From the NCBI RefSeq assembly GCF_036785885.1, contig NC_092323.1:1776501-1840500 (forward strand): 64,000 nt of DNA, written 5' to 3'. The position numbers and the translations under genes are program-made. Origin of the DNA: Coffea arabica. Its lineage: Eukaryota > Streptophyta > Magnoliopsida > Gentianales > Rubiaceae. Under the pieces are notes generated by a model. It was given only the letters and a program-made list of their open reading frames with translations. It had not been told where the DNA came from and ran no database searches. Position 1 is the first letter of the stretch; each line of letters starts with the position of its first letter. Shown one piece after another: positions 1 to 12,540 of the stretch.

Positions 1-714
1 CAAGAGAGCTCAAGCTGAGGCTGAAGGGAAAGCTTCTGATGCTAAGAAGCCAATTGTTGTCAAATACGGTTTAAAGCATGTGACGTACCTTGTTGAGCAG
101 GTCTTTATCCTACTTTTCTTCTATACTCTGTTGGTTTTCTGTAGTGTCTCACTCTTGGTAGTGCAAGCTGTGGCTCATAGAAATTATTTTCTGCAGAACA
201 AGGCACAATTGGTGGTTATTGCTCACGATGTGGACCCAATTGAGTTGGTTGTTTGGCTACCTGCTTTGTGCAGAAAGATGGAAATTCCCTATTGTATTGT
301 GAAGGGAAAATCGCGATTGGGAGCGGTAAGTTTCCCTCTTTGTGGAGCCTTTTTGGAAGCTTTTATTGTAGCCAGGACTGATGTAATTCACACTCTCTCG
401 CAGATTGTTCATAAGAAAACTGCATCAGTCTTGTGCCTGACCTCAGTGAAGAATGAAGATAAGTTGGAGTTCTCGAAAATTTTGGAGGCCATTAAGGTGA
501 TGCATAATTTCGTAGGGGTTGTACAAGTAATGATATTTCCTTGCCTTAAAAACTCATCTGACATTATGATTTCTCCTGACAGGCTAACTTCAACGATAAG
601 TATGAGGAGTACAGGAAAAAGTGGGGTGGTGGAGTCATGGGGTCCAAATCTCAAGCAAAAACCAAGGCGAAGGAGAAGCTTCTTCAAAAGGAAGCCGCTC
701 AGAGGATGTCTTAG
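1..714 (+). CDS. RPL7A: 60S ribosomal protein L7a (eL8), 5'-truncated by the window edge
   Basis: Structural protein of the large cytosolic ribosomal subunit. Four exons are visible: 1..100, 197..325, 404..496 and 583..714 (stop TAG 712..714), with GT..AG introns of 96, 78 and 86 bases. The spliced reading is the well-known eL8 C-terminal two thirds: [19 protein letters not shown], then [38 protein letters not shown], an [14 protein letters not shown] block and the basic tail [19 protein letters not shown]. The L7Ae-type RNA-binding fold lies in exons 2-3. The 5' end, including the start codon, is outside the window. The 3' UTR should follow from 715 to about 900. Family assignment rests on recalled Arabidopsis RPL7a sequence and is very secure. 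Confidence 0.96.
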
Positions 715-1853
715 AAAGAGCGATTTTCCTTGTCCTGATTTTTATTTGCGGCTTTAGATTTTTTGCTTCTGACATACATGTGTATTTTTGGTAGACATTT
801 ATTTGGCATGTTTGATTATCAAAGCTTCTGCAATAGTTAAATTTTGTGTTGACTGCTTGCTTTATGAATGGTAGTTGTTTCCATAAATGATGTTGGCCGA
901 GTTTATAATTGGCATTGAGCGCGGTTTGGTTGGTCATATTTGGTCCGCTTGACTGGTGAGAAAAAACTGTGTGTTAAGTATCTGAGGACTAATTGGGTAT
1001 GTCTACTACCGCCGGCTGCTCTGATATCAAGATTCCCCGCCCTTAACATTCCCTTGTTGCAACTAGTCTTCCGTTCTTGCCTGTCACTGAGCTGAATTTC
1101 GCAAGATCGTGTCGTCCTCTCTGCTATGTATAGTGACTTTAATTGTTTGTCAATAATCGCCTTAAGGTCAATGCGAGTGGAGACTGCTGATGCTACCATT
1201 CCAAGGATAAGCTCTAGCATGCAAAATGGATCAACTTAGGACGCTCTTAGGGTTGAAATCACATGTTTAAAGTAATACCAAGGCTACTAAGGAAGTTAAA
1301 TCCCATTTTCAAAGTTTGTAAAGATTAGATTACGCAGAAAGAGCTGATTAATACCAGATACTCGTATTACCCTTTGTGAGGAGATATAGATCATGTTCAA
1401 TCTCTCTAGTTGGCTCAGCATGAAGATTTTAAAAAATAAGAGATTAAGCAGGGGACACAGCCGAAGTTTTAGCCTCAGTTTCAGCACTGGTCATTGTGCA
1501 TATTTACATGACAATAGCGAGACATATATACACAAACCTACTCAGCTATTATTACAGATTAAACAATTTACGTTTCACTTTATTCTTCACAAAATCTAGA
1601 GCTACTTGGATACAAGCCAAATTAAATGCCAGTTCTCGCTTTTCTTTCTGCTTGGCCTGGTGCTAGTTGGAAAAAAAAAAGAAAGGAATAAATGGCAGAG
1701 ATAACTCTTTAGGTACTCGACAGCAGTACTTCCCCTGACCGCGAGAGGACGATGTATTATCCTGGAGGAGGATAAACATTGGATCATTGTCAAAAAGACT
1801 AAGCTTGAAATCCATTAAGATTACTGCTGTGCATTTCCTTCTTGGAACCAGCT
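715..1853. other. Convergent intergenic space between RPL7A and the PPR gene
   Basis: It should hold the 3' UTR of RPL7A (+) and that of the PPR gene (-). Only short unsupported reading frames are present. No RNA gene or transposon ends were recognised. Confidence 0.6.
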
Positions 1854-4608
1854 TCAAAAGTTCTGATGATTTTCTTGCAGCTGCTGAAATAACTTTACAA
1901 TTGGCTTGAGCTTTGGTGAAGATGAAAATGACATTATGTCAGTGTGCAAAGCATGCAACATCAAAGGCGATTTATCTCCTATCTGCTCTAGGTGTTCACT
2001 GGCCAATGAAACCTCTCCAGCATCTGCTAAAAATTTCAGAAAGGTCATATGAGCTTCTAAATTTTCTATGCCACAGATGCAACTGGTAAGCAATTTGGAA
2101 GTAGGAACATATAAACCTGCAAGGTTCAAGGAAAAATCAATAAAAATGCATATTTAATAGAATATTATAGAAGAACAGAGAGTACTGAAAATAGGAATTG
2201 CTACTCATATAATGGACCTGTTCTAGGTTGCTTAACATGAGCAGATTACTCTTTCTTTTTTATGTATATGTATTTCACAACTAAAGGTTGTTTTGAGCTG
2301 TTCTTGTTTACTTTTAACTGGTTTTAGCTTATTTTAAGCTAAACAAAGTCAATCAAGATAAGGCAGTCCACGAGTGGCTTATGGGAAGAGCTTTTAGCTT
2401 AATTTTTTTCCCCCAACAATGGCTTCTTTTTGAGTACCTTAGAAAGGTCTGAGCAGATTAGGACAGGCCCTAAAAGCATTAAGACTTAAAACTGGTGATT
2501 GGCACATGACAGGGAATGGGATCAATCACTCCACCATTGTGGCACTCCTAACAACTCCCATCATGGTTTGAGGCCAAGATAGGTGGCATTGGATCCTTAA
2601 GGAGTAATTGTCAATTAGGATATCAGTTAATAGGCAAGAGGTCTCCAGAGGGGGTTGGGAGCATAACGCCAAATGGGATAGCAATCCGGTTGAATTTGAT
2701 CATGTGTTTTCACAGTTCAAGGCAATGATGCATCAAGGACAAATTTCATCCTGGAAGACTCCTAGAAGATGCCACACTCCAAAGACTGCTCTTAAATCTT
2801 ATGATGACAAGCCACCCGATCCAGTTTATGTTTCCTAGGCGGAGAACAACTGAGTTGTTAGAAGCTCCAAGCGTTTGTCAATAGCTCCCAGTTCATTCAC
2901 ACAATAGCAACTAACAGGATGGAATCGCACCTTCTTTACAAAGGAAGAGGATGAATGCAATCAAAGTGGTCTGGCCAAGCTTCATATCCTGTTCAGCAGA
3001 CTTGTTAAAAACTCTAACAGCAGTGTCCAGATGTTTAGCTCGACAAAGTCCTCCAAGGAGGGTTGTATATATTGTTACATCAGGTGCAACCCCTTTCTCA
3101 AACATGCAACAAAACAGCCTGTGAGCCTCATCAATCTCACCTATTTCAACGAACTTCTGGATAAAGATAGAGTAAGTCTGTACATTTCCATTGCAGCAAT
3201 TTGTGAACATCTCATCCCACAATCTTTTTGCTGGGCGCAGTAAATCCTCCCTGCAGCAAGCTTCCAGAAGAGCATTGTAGCATGATACATCTGGAACCAA
3301 ACCTTTCTTCTTCATCTCCTGCAGTGCCTGATAGGCTTCTTTAATTCTCCCAGCCTTGCACAAAAATGTAATTATCACGTTGTAACTCTGTGTGTCAACG
3401 AAGTAATCTTTTGCGGACAAAACTTGAAAAACCTCAACTAACTCGCTGGATCTCCCATGCTTACAGAGGTTCCTACCCAGATTGGTTAAAGTAAGAAGGG
3501 TTGGAAGCCCTTCTTTGTCAAGCATGAAATTCAGAAACGACACTGCACAATATGGATCAACAGTTGATACGGATCCTATTAAAGCATTAAGAGCGTCCTC
3601 CTCAAGGGGGAAATTTCCACTGATAATGACTTGAGCTACTTGTTTTGCTTCGCAAACAAGTCTCACAGATATCAAGGCAAATATAAATTGTCCATAGTCA
3701 TTAGACCTGGGTGCCACCCCCAACTTCCGTTTCTTCTTCAACACATTCTGAACATCAACCACATTTCCCATCTCCCGTAATGCTTCCGCAACAGTTCTGT
3801 AAGCCAAGAAATCAGGTTTGTATTCTCTTACCCTCAGGTCATCCAACATAGGAATAGCATCAGGCGCTCTAGACTGAGAACTCAGCCCGTGAACAACCAA
3901 AAATGCAATGATTGACCGATTTAGCCGTGAAAACCCTATGTTCATATGAACCTCATCCAACAACTTCAACACCTGTCCCACTTGAGCATTTCTGCAAAAC
4001 CTCCATACGAACACACCGAAACCAACTGTAGTCAAGGCGATGCCTCTGTGAAGCATTTCATCCAACACCTTGCGGGCATCGTTCAGGTTCCCCCCCTCGG
4101 AAGACAGAGCGGCGAGAAGTGAATTGCAGGTTTCAGATTGGATTTTGGAAGCCGCAGAATGGAGGAGTTGTTGGAAAATCGAGAAAGCAATATGGGTTTT
4201 CCTGCCTGCAAGGTGGTAGCAAATAAGGGACTGATAAACGCAAGGGTCAAGGTGGATATCGAGGGCTTTGACTTGCTTTAAGAGCATATCGACACTGTTG
4301 AATTGGCGGGCAATGGAGAGAGATTTGAGGACGGATTGGAAAGTAGCGGAAGTGTGCGAGAAGCCCGGCTGCTGAGAGGCCCAGTTGAAGAAGCCAAGAG
4401 CGAGAGAATGATGGTGGAGGAGGAAGGGATCGATGACTCGGGCTACCAGGGTCGGGTTCAATGAGTCGCGGCAACCGAGTCGGTGGAGGATTCGCTCCAG
4501 AGACGGAGTCCATGTCCGAGAAGGAGCAGTTTGGTTTGAAGCAGATATTAACGCGCGGCTTACCTGGCTGGGACCGGCTATCTCTCCCGACCAAGCTCGT
4601 CGCCTCAT
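1854..4608 (-). CDS. Pentatricopeptide repeat protein, At5g14080-like, two exons
   Basis: P-type PPR protein, a class that binds organellar RNA in a sequence-specific way. The N-terminus (MRRRAWSGEIAGPSQVSRAL) is basic and Ser/Ala-rich, as expected of a mitochondrial presequence. Exon 1 is 4608..2931 and exon 2 is 2116..1854; the intron is 2930..2117 (donor GAAG|GTGCG, acceptor TTGCAG|GT). Reading straight on past the donor adds only a few residues before a stop, whereas the splice restores ..LCKEG-LYVPTSKLL.. and a C-terminal block (FLKFLADAGEVSLASEHLEQ) that I recall from Arabidopsis At5g14080. The spliced protein is 646 aa, near the family's roughly 630. Four clear 35-residue repeats lie at about residues 408-545 (SYNVIITFLCKAGRIKEA.., CYNALLEACCREDLL.., TYSIFIQKFVEIGEIDEA.., IYTTLLGGLCRAKHLDTA..); earlier repeats are more divergent. 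An upstream in-frame ATG at 4686 would add 26 hydrophobic residues; 4608 fits the family better. Confidence 0.88.
2117..2930 (-). other. 814-bp intron of the PPR gene
   Basis: It separates the repeat region from the C-terminal exon. Most PPR genes of this class are intronless, so a gene finder can easily truncate this one. No transposon ends were recognised inside it. Confidence 0.8.
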
Positions 4609-5255
4609 AATAGTATTAATAATTAGCAGTACTATAACAAAGCCACCCACCAACCGGCGAGTCTGGAAGATGCTGTTCTCACACACACTGCTACTGCTAG
4701 AAGCAGCTCAGTTCTCGTTCAACATTCCTTCGCGGCGGCCTTGTGCCTGATCTGAATGTAAGAACAACTTATATATTTTATTGTTCCGACGTTTAAGTTG
4801 TTGGAGCTAAATCTTTACAAGTCTCAAAGAGTAATTGACAAATGAACTGACTGACTGATGCGGAATTGCTCCCACTGAAACCATGCAATATGCGATATGC
4901 GGAACTGTTTCTTAGAGTGAGAACCCCCAATATACATACATACATATACATACATACATTTGTACACGAACTTTTGTAAACATACATTTGTACAAGCCCT
5001 GTGCTATCAAACTGTACAATGACTGCATTCTTCACAAAGACACCCCATCCACTTTTTAACATTTTCGGGACTGAAAATAAAATCGTTCCGCTTGTTATCT
5101 TTTTTACAAAGACAAGTCGGTCCCATATTGTATTCTATGTGGGGTGGGAAAATGGATATATATATATATATGCAACTATACTTGGAACTGACTCTTATGC
5201 ACATCATTTGTTTTGTATTCTATGTGGCTGTAGAAAGGCACAAGCAGCGGCGGCA
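4609..5255. other. Spacer: PPR promoter and ACR 3' UTR
   Basis: Head-to-tail spacer of 647 bases between two minus-strand genes. It contains a CATA-type microsatellite near 4930-4990 and a short TA run near 5156-5170. No coding signal was seen. Confidence 0.6.
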
Positions 5256-8200
5256 TTAGGAGCAGGATTTGATCAATTTCGAATCCTGGAAACTTTTAGC
5301 TCTGAAAAAGCTCCCAAAGATACAGCCTATTGTTTTGGCTCCTTCTGCCTCAACAGGAGAACCTGAGTTGGGTATAACCCGCAGCAGGCTTTGTCCAATC
5401 TCACCTCGCACCGAATCGATCGTCTTATCATCAACCGGATTCCCCGTCACATCTGTAACATAAAATGTGTCTCTTACTTTTCCGCCTTCCGTTGAGATCT
5501 CTGCTCTTTTTATGGACAGACTATTCTCCCTAAATATCCTGGTTATATCTGACAGGAGCCCTACTCTATCTTCAGCGCACAATTCCAGCTCCAGACCCTG
5601 CAGACAAATTTTCTTTTGAGAACATAGATCTTTATTTGTCCTTCTGGAAGGTGAATTCTTAAGCATACGTACGCTACCACACCTCAGAGGCTCGCCTTTC
5701 AATTGCTGCTTCAAGACATTGCACAACCCGTTCTCGTTCAGCTTCCAAGCTTATAGGAAGCCCATCAACATGCCGAATGTAGTATTCCTACGTGTATACA
5801 ATGGCAACTATCTTAGAAGATTCGTTATGCGTGCACCGGAATATCAATCATAATTTCATTAGTTGCAATTTAGTAAGTAGAAGATCCAGAAGAAAACATT
5901 TAAATGTTCCGAAAACCTTCCCCTTCTGAAACAAAAGTTGCACTGACGAGCTCAACTATACTCAGTTCAAATGCATAATGATGTTTTAGGCTTCGAGCCA
6001 ACAGGGAAAAGATCAAACATAGGAATTGTGAAAGAGATTGACTTTACCTGGTAAGCTTCCATCCTCCTTGTGTGAACGACTCCATGAAAAACAACATACT
6101 GCATATCTGTCAGAGTGCAGATAATATCGAACAGAAGCTTAGGCCGATCTTTTGACCTCATGGTGATCACTGTGTAATCCTTTTCGCTACAATCGAACAC
6201 TGTAACTTGAGGACTAGAACCTTTTTCCTCAGCTCTGCCTTGTACTCTTTCCACCTTCACATAGTCTCTATCAGCAAACATAATTTGGTGCAACCTTCTC
6301 CCCCTGTGAGTGACCCCAGGAGGTGAAAGCGTCATTTTTGGAGACCTCATATCACTGTTTCCTTTAAGAACACTGCAAAGCAGTGCCTTTATAGTGGCAA
6401 GACGCTTTGGATCTTCAATAGCATACCCTGTGCTATCATCTGCGACATGTACCACAGCTGCAGCTCTGGCGTTGTGTGTCCAAATCTCAGCATTCACCAC
6501 ATTGCAGTGAAGATCAGTAAGGACTGCACAGACCTCAGACAGTAAACCGGGCCTGTCAGTTCCAGTTAGCTCAATAGACGTGTGCTCCTCAGAGGACATC
6601 AGTCCAACAGTTCTCCTTAACAAAGGTGCAGAAATGTCATCACTCTCTAGCGTCTGAAAATAAGCAAACCAACATAGAAATATTATGTTTAAGATGATTC
6701 TGAATGAAAAAACTAAGAACAAGCAAGATGCCAAGAATAGAGAGATTTTCTCAACAGTCTCAGACACCAAATTGGCCATATTAGAAACGAATTCTATTCC
6801 AAAATGAAAATAAAGGCAGGATAAGTACCTTCAATTGCTAATTTATGAACTTTCCAACATTGAAAAAGTAACTTAATTCCTCATGAATAAATCTAACCAT
6901 GCAAGTTCAACAGAAATTTCTAAAACAGTCCTGCTGCATTCATTATACACAGGGTGAATCAGTTATTTGAAGCAGGATGAAACCAACTTTCAGAAGTCTT
7001 TCAGCAGAGTTTACCTTTTTGATATGGTTGATGACCTCTTCCTCCTGGACTTTATTCCCACTACGATCAATTACATTAAACACTGCAACATTCTATCAAT
7101 TGATATAAACATATAGCAAATGAAATGAATAAGCACACACACATACCAGGGTAAGGTGATTTTGTTCGCCAGTTCCAAAACAATAATCAGATTAGAACAG
7201 TTAGACAAGACTCATACCATCCATGAACCATCCCCCATCTGATGAGATGTATGCTTTTGTGATGACAAGGTCCAAGTCGGTTAGAACTTGTACGACGTGG
7301 AGGAGAATCCCATGCTTCTTCACACTGTCAACCTGAGTGAGGTTCAGCAAGAATCATAGTCATAAGCCCAATCGAGTGCTGTAAATGTTTAAACCGTCCC
7401 TCGTTATCTCCCTGTATTGTAAACAGGACCTAGGACTTACTAGTGTACTAATGGAACTACTAATTCAGAGAGTAAGAAACCTGTATAATAGTTGCATCCT
7501 CGCAGGAATCATTGTCAATGACAACTCTGCAACGAGAACAGACAAATGAAATGAAGCAACAAAGAAGACAATACACCACTGAGTAAACAGTAAAGGTAAA
7601 CGTAACAGGTTAGATAAAATCAGGTACAGCTCTCCTGAAAATGAAAAAAGCATAAAAGAATTGTGGATGGCAGCAGGAACCCTAGAGAAAAAATAGTATA
7701 GTTTTTCAACCAGATAGTCAGCAAAAAAAAAATTCTCCGTCCCCTTTTAAAAAATTAATTCTTAAAAAAACCATAAAAGAACAACTTCATTAAGCAGTAC
7801 TACTAATTACTTGTCCAACTCTCGTTCCAAACATTAATTTTCTTCCAAATAGTAAATTTAACCAGCCACTACCAATGAAACTTGCACATCAAAAAAAATA
7901 ATAAGGGAGAGAGCCAAGGGGAGGGGGTAAAAACAAAAAGAAAGGGGAAGGGGGAAAGGAAAGATAAGAGACTTGGAAGTTAAAAGTGTTAAACAAAAAC
8001 ATGGAGCAACAGAAGAATCTAAGGAAATGTTAGCCCCTGAAGGGAATCCAATACCAAAAGGAAAACTGAAATTGTAGGCCAGCCAAAAAAAAAAAAAAAA
8101 ACAGAGCGCTATGGGTTTTGTATTTCGTCTTTTCTTTCTTTTCAATTTAACCGCCTTCACTTGACACAAGAAACCCGGCAAGGCGGGACGGGGGGGGAGA

Positions 8201-8373
8201 GAGGGGGAACAACAACAACAGCGTAATGCTTGAGATTGAAGAAACTATCGTAAAGAGGGGGGGGAGAGAGAGATAGAGAGAACAAGGGACTTGGGAATAG
8301 ATAAAGAAATGAGAACGAAGGGAAACCTGGGCGGGTTCATCCTCCTGAGAAGCTTTGCATATTCGTCGTCCAT
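5256..8373 (-). CDS. ACR4: ACT domain-repeat (ACR) protein, ACR4-like, seven exons
   Basis: Plant ACR proteins carry four ACT domains and are proposed amino-acid sensors; no catalytic domain is present. Exons in coding order: 8373..8327, 7526..7481, 7332..7218, 7082..7015, 6653..6048, 5787..5683, 5597..5256. All junctions are GT..AG and keep frame, giving 442 aa (Arabidopsis ACR4, as recalled, about 449). The start [16 protein letters not shown] is diagnostic of ACR3/4-type members. ACT1 is about residues 32-100 ([20 protein letters not shown]), ACT2 117-195 ([20 protein letters not shown]), ACT3 247-320 ([20 protein letters not shown]) and ACT4 331-405 ([20 protein letters not shown]). The C-terminal [20 protein letters not shown] matches the family tail (FGGLFKSKSF..SYS in Arabidopsis). 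The exon 1 ATG lies in a plausible context. The gene looks intact. The orthology to ACR4 rather than ACR3 is inferred from remembered sequences. Confidence 0.93.
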
Positions 8374-8489
8374 TTTCCTGGGGTAGAGTAGTTTTTCAAG
8401 ACAAGTAGTGCAGCGGAATTTTGTCGCTGGAATTGAAACTCCGAGATGTATGGAGTGTGGTTGAAGAACAGTCAATTGGCGGTGCCTTT

Positions 8490-8513
8490 GGTGGGTGGGT
8501 GGGTGGGTGGGTA
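8490..8513 (+). promoter_or_regulatory. Potential G-quadruplex tract upstream of the ACR start codon
   Basis: Five GGG runs separated by single T residues (GTGGGTGGGTGGGTGGGTGG type), 117 bases upstream of the ACR ATG. On the ACR mRNA strand the tract is C-rich; the G-rich strand is the template strand. Single-base loops make this a strong candidate for quadruplex folding. Any regulatory role is inference. Confidence 0.6.
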
Positions 8514-8819
8514 GACGTTTGATAGCAAGACTCCGGAAGAAAAGAGACAAAAATTGAGGATGGCAGAGCAGGATAGTCATGGGGACGAGAGAGACCCGAG
8601 GCGGGGGTTGGGACAGACGTGTGTCATTGACGTATCCAACGACGCGCGCTCTCTCTCTCTCTCTGAAGTCTAAACTACTTCGTGCGTGACCGTTAACCTG
8701 AACGCTGCTTATGTTCAGGTAAATCCTGTCTGCGTGTCTACGCGACCTTATTTGTACAGTGTGTCCGTTTCAAGATTCAAAGTCTTGCCAACACAATAGG
8801 TTTGTTTGAATTGAGATGG

Positions 8820-8859
8820 GACAATGCTACAGTGCCTATAGTTATGGTAACGATATTAG
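8820..8859 (+). repeat. Copy 1 of a perfect 40-bp direct repeat
   Basis: Identical to 11784..11823. The core ATAGTTATGGTAACGA also occurs inverted at about 18270-18290. Flanking sequences of copies 1 and 2 are unrelated, so this is probably the end of a dispersed element. Confidence 0.8.
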
Positions 8860-10246
8860 AGAAACCTACTATTACAGGTTTCTATTACCTTTAGTGACAG
8901 ATTCAATTTTTTAGCGACTTTTGAAATATTATATTAAAATAATTAATATTAAATTTAGTAAGTTTTTAATTAAAACAAGTAAATTTATGCCTGAAAAATA
9001 AGTTTTTGTCAGAAATAGAAATTTACACTTTGAGTAATTTAATTTACTTATTATTTGACGAAAATTACTTATTTTTGAATTAAACTTACCAATACTACAA
9101 GTAAAAAATGTTCATATTTAAGTAAAAAAATTACCAGTTTCTAAAAACGGTTTTGGGTTCCTGAAACACTTTCGGATATCATCTTGTCAAAGTCATCTCC
9201 CTCTTATTACTTAGTTCTCAGTTCCAACATACGATTGAAGGCAAAGATTTCCACTTTGGTCCACACTTTCTCTTGGTTACAAGCGAATAAATTTTCCCAC
9301 TTCAAATTTTCATCTTCAGTTCCCACTTTCCCTCTATCCTTTCTCATCGATAGATTGTTTTTGGGTGCTGCCAAATGCAGACACAACAAAAGGGTTTTTC
9401 GACGGTGGTAGCCAATCAAAGATAGCAGTGACGAGGTTAGCCCATCATGTCCTCTTGAAATCGTTTGATTATATTGCTGTAATTTATTTATATTTCATTT
9501 GTTTTGTTTGTCAAGATTTTCTTGCGAAATCAAGGCTGAGAATTTGAAGATTTTATTGCAATTTTGGGGCTGAAAATGTCCACTGAAACATCTAGCCTTG
9601 ATTTGGTTGTAGTTTGGATTGTCTACTGGTAAAACATGCTTAATAGCCATATGAAGCATCTAGGACTTGACTAGGCGTTTAAGTTAAATGTGATTAATTT
9701 GTGAATGCATATAAGATGTTTGGTGAAATGTCAAAGAGAAATCTGTGTGTTATGATTGCTACTCTGTGCTCTTCAGCAGCCAGAGATGAGACCAGCTCTT
9801 AAAGAAATCACCCTCGTCAGTTGACAACAGCGCTCAAGATCACCCTTGGGATTGGCTGAAAATAGACCTACTTCTGTTGGAAACTAAATAATCATATTAG
9901 AGACAGTGATTTCATCTTCCTTGTACCTGCTTTCTTCCTCTTCTTCTTCTTCTGTTTTCCCCCCCTTTTGTCTTATGGGTTTTTGTAGCTTTTCTTTTTT
10001 TTTGTTGTTGTTGGGTTTAATCAGATGTACATATTTAGATGAGAAGCACTAATACTCTCTTTCCAGTCTTGTTTGTGGTGATGGGATGAGTGCAGCTTCA
10101 TCAGTTTCTTATAATATAACTTGAAATTTTGCAGAGAGGGAAAAGATATTAATATACCTCCTTCAATTTTGCATAAAGGGATGTTTTCCTATCTTCCTTT
10201 TTTGCTTGATTCTGAATTTTTTACCTTTTTAATTTCTGGTGTTCCA

Positions 10247-10247
10247 A

Positions 10248-10270
<23 letters not shown>
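10247..10270. repeat. (AT)n microsatellite
   Basis: About 12 AT units followed by a T run. Confidence 0.9.
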
Positions 10271-10278
<8 letters not shown>

Positions 10279-10720
10279 TAAGCTTTAAGTTCTTGAATCT
10301 AAGGTTGTGAATTTGCTGCGTCCTGATTCTTCCTCCAACCGACAAAACAGAGGTCCTTGCTGTTTTCTTTGATTTTAATTTTTTTGTCCTTTATTGTTGT
10401 GGCTGTTTTGCAAAACGTGGAAGTTAAGGCCCCCTCAAGGGTGGGTTTGGCCGGTGCAATTCAATACTAAGAAATGAAAATCAGTAGAAATGACTTGCAG
10501 ACAATGACTACCTATTTCCTGGAAAACGGTTTTATCCTTTTTCTCTAGATATTTTTGATCTTTCATTTTGTATTCCCACTTGAAAAATGGAACACATTAA
10601 TTGTTAGTTATCATATTGTCTCTGGTTGGCTGCCCCTTAAATTTTAAAAATTAGAAGTCATAAATCAGACTTTGATTTTTCTTTTCTATTAATTTTCGGT
10701 ATGTATAAAAATTACCGCAA

Positions 10721-10815
10721 TTATTTTCTATTAAAATGTGCCTAAGTATCCGTTGACAGCTTTGATGAATGAATTCTGTACTTATTTTCTATTAAAATAT
10801 GCATAAGTATCCGTT
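10721..10815. repeat. Two-copy tandem repeat, period 61
   Basis: A 34-base block (10721..10754) recurs at 10782..10815 with two mismatches. Local duplication within the unrecognised 9.2-13.3 kb locus. Confidence 0.8.
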
Positions 10816-11783
10816 TGTATATCCTCTTTCCTTTCCTCTTGCTCTCAATCCAGTGATCGGTAATGGGGTAGGTTGGTACTGATTGAAATAATTTTCTCGC
10901 AAAAAGTCTTCAACCAGAATTTTAAAAGGAAACCTAAGGTTTTGATGTTGCATTGGTCTTTCTTTTGTGTTTTATACGCTCGAGTTGTTGAGGCCTCCCT
11001 CTTTCTATCTCAGTCAAGCCAGATTCTTTGCTCCTGCGTTGTATGTTCTTGTTTCAGAAAGAGGGTTTATCAGGTTGGGTAGTTTAGTTCATGTTCTTGA
11101 TGCTAGAGGGATGGAATTGTTTTTCTTATCAAAATGGCATGTTGTAGTTCCCTTTTCGTTCATTGTTGTGCGATAGATTTAGGTGATGAATAGCCGAGAG
11201 CTACGGAAAGCTTGTAAATGTGATTTTGCAGAGAAAGGTCCTGCTGCATTTTTTTTCTTTTGCTGATTAGTTCCCTTTGTCCCTGACGGTCAGCTCAGAT
11301 TTTTGCTTTAATCCTGCAACAAAATGTAGCTTTTGATTTAGTTGATAATTGAGAGTTAAGATCCTGGTAGTTGGTGAACATGTCTGCATGCTGAAATGGA
11401 AAGAAAGTTGCGGTATGGAAACTTGCAGAACCTTGCGGATAAGAAATTGCAGAAGCATAAGAAAGCTTCGTAACATGCATGCAACAAATTTCAGAAATTG
11501 CATGTTTAACCCTCGAATTTTGGCTTAATGTTACTAAGGCCCATAACAATTAGGAAAATACAATCAATTTTGTCCCTTCAAAATCTGAATTGTTGTTGGC
11601 ATGCCTTAATATGTTTTTTGGACAGATTTTTCGTGAATTTTAGGATGAAATAGGGAAGGTTTAATAATTTTGAAGAATTTATAGTTTTGATTTTCATTTG
11701 ATTAATATTTTAGCTAATTTTGTCATTTAATCATAATAAATCAGTTTCCATTCATCATTTTGTGAAGTTTAGCATTTGATCTT

Positions 11784-11823
11784 GACAATGCTACAGTGCC
11801 TATAGTTATGGTAACGATATTAG
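11784..11823 (+). repeat. Copy 2 of the perfect 40-bp direct repeat
   Basis: Base-for-base identical to 8820..8859 and in the same orientation, 2,964 bases away. Confidence 0.8.
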
Positions 11824-12377
11824 GTGTTATACAATACTCAGCAAATCTTGAAGATGTGTTGTGGAAGTGTTGTGACTGCTATGCTATACTAATAGTCTGC
11901 AATTTCCTTCTAAGAAATAAGCATGACATTCACTTTCCCGTGGCATTTTTTGCTCTGTTAACCAAGTACCTGTGTGTTTAGGTGCTTTGCTTGTCTCCAT
12001 AAAGCCTCTAGTTATGATGCTTGAATTTTCACGCTTGGAATCTGCAGGGGACAAATGAATGTCTGGGATGGTATATTACATGGGATTGAATCCCCCCCTT
12101 CTTTTTGGTTCAAGGGTAACTGAAACAAAATAGGAAACAGTTTGCTATAGACAAGTTTCTCACATTAAAATAGGTACAAGTGGTTTACTATAGACATGTT
12201 TCTCACATGGCTTGTTCTGCTACTAAAGCTTAGGGGCTTGAAGCACGCATACGTTTTAGTGTTATTCTTGTCATCATTTGGTTACTTCCGCTTCCAGATA
12301 TGCTTTTCTTGAAAGTCATGTTCTTTTTCAGGACTGGATATCTCACCGGGACGGATTAAGTGAAAGAAAGCAGGGAA

Positions 12378-12540
12378 GAGAAAAGAGTTTGAGCACTTGT
12401 CTGTCAACTCTGCTCTCTGTGTGATCAAAGTTGAGAAGTTTATGTGCAGGGCGGCAATCTGTGCCTTATGGTGGGGGAAAAATAAAAGAATTTGAGGACG
12501 TGTCTGTCAACCTTTTCTGTGTTTGATCAATCTAGAGAAA
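12378..12540. repeat. Imperfect tandem duplication of about 60 bp
   Basis: Blocks at 12378..12440 and 12481..12540 share the core CTTGTCTGTCAAC / CGTGTCTGTCAAC followed by a CTGTGT.TGATCAA stretch. Confidence 0.65.

Larger units (their letters stand above)
8374..9183. other. ACR 5' leader/promoter and downstream AT-rich repeat
   Basis: The first 250 bases should be the leader and promoter of the ACR gene and contain purine-rich tracts, a GT-rich quadruplex-type tract and a CT run (8648-8664). From 8820 an AT-rich repeat begins (GTTATGGTAACG family) and runs to about 9170. Confidence 0.5.

Noticed and set aside
903-1220. 105-codon minus-strand open stretch
   Set aside because: No domain recognised, lies in the region between two convergent genes where UTRs are expected.
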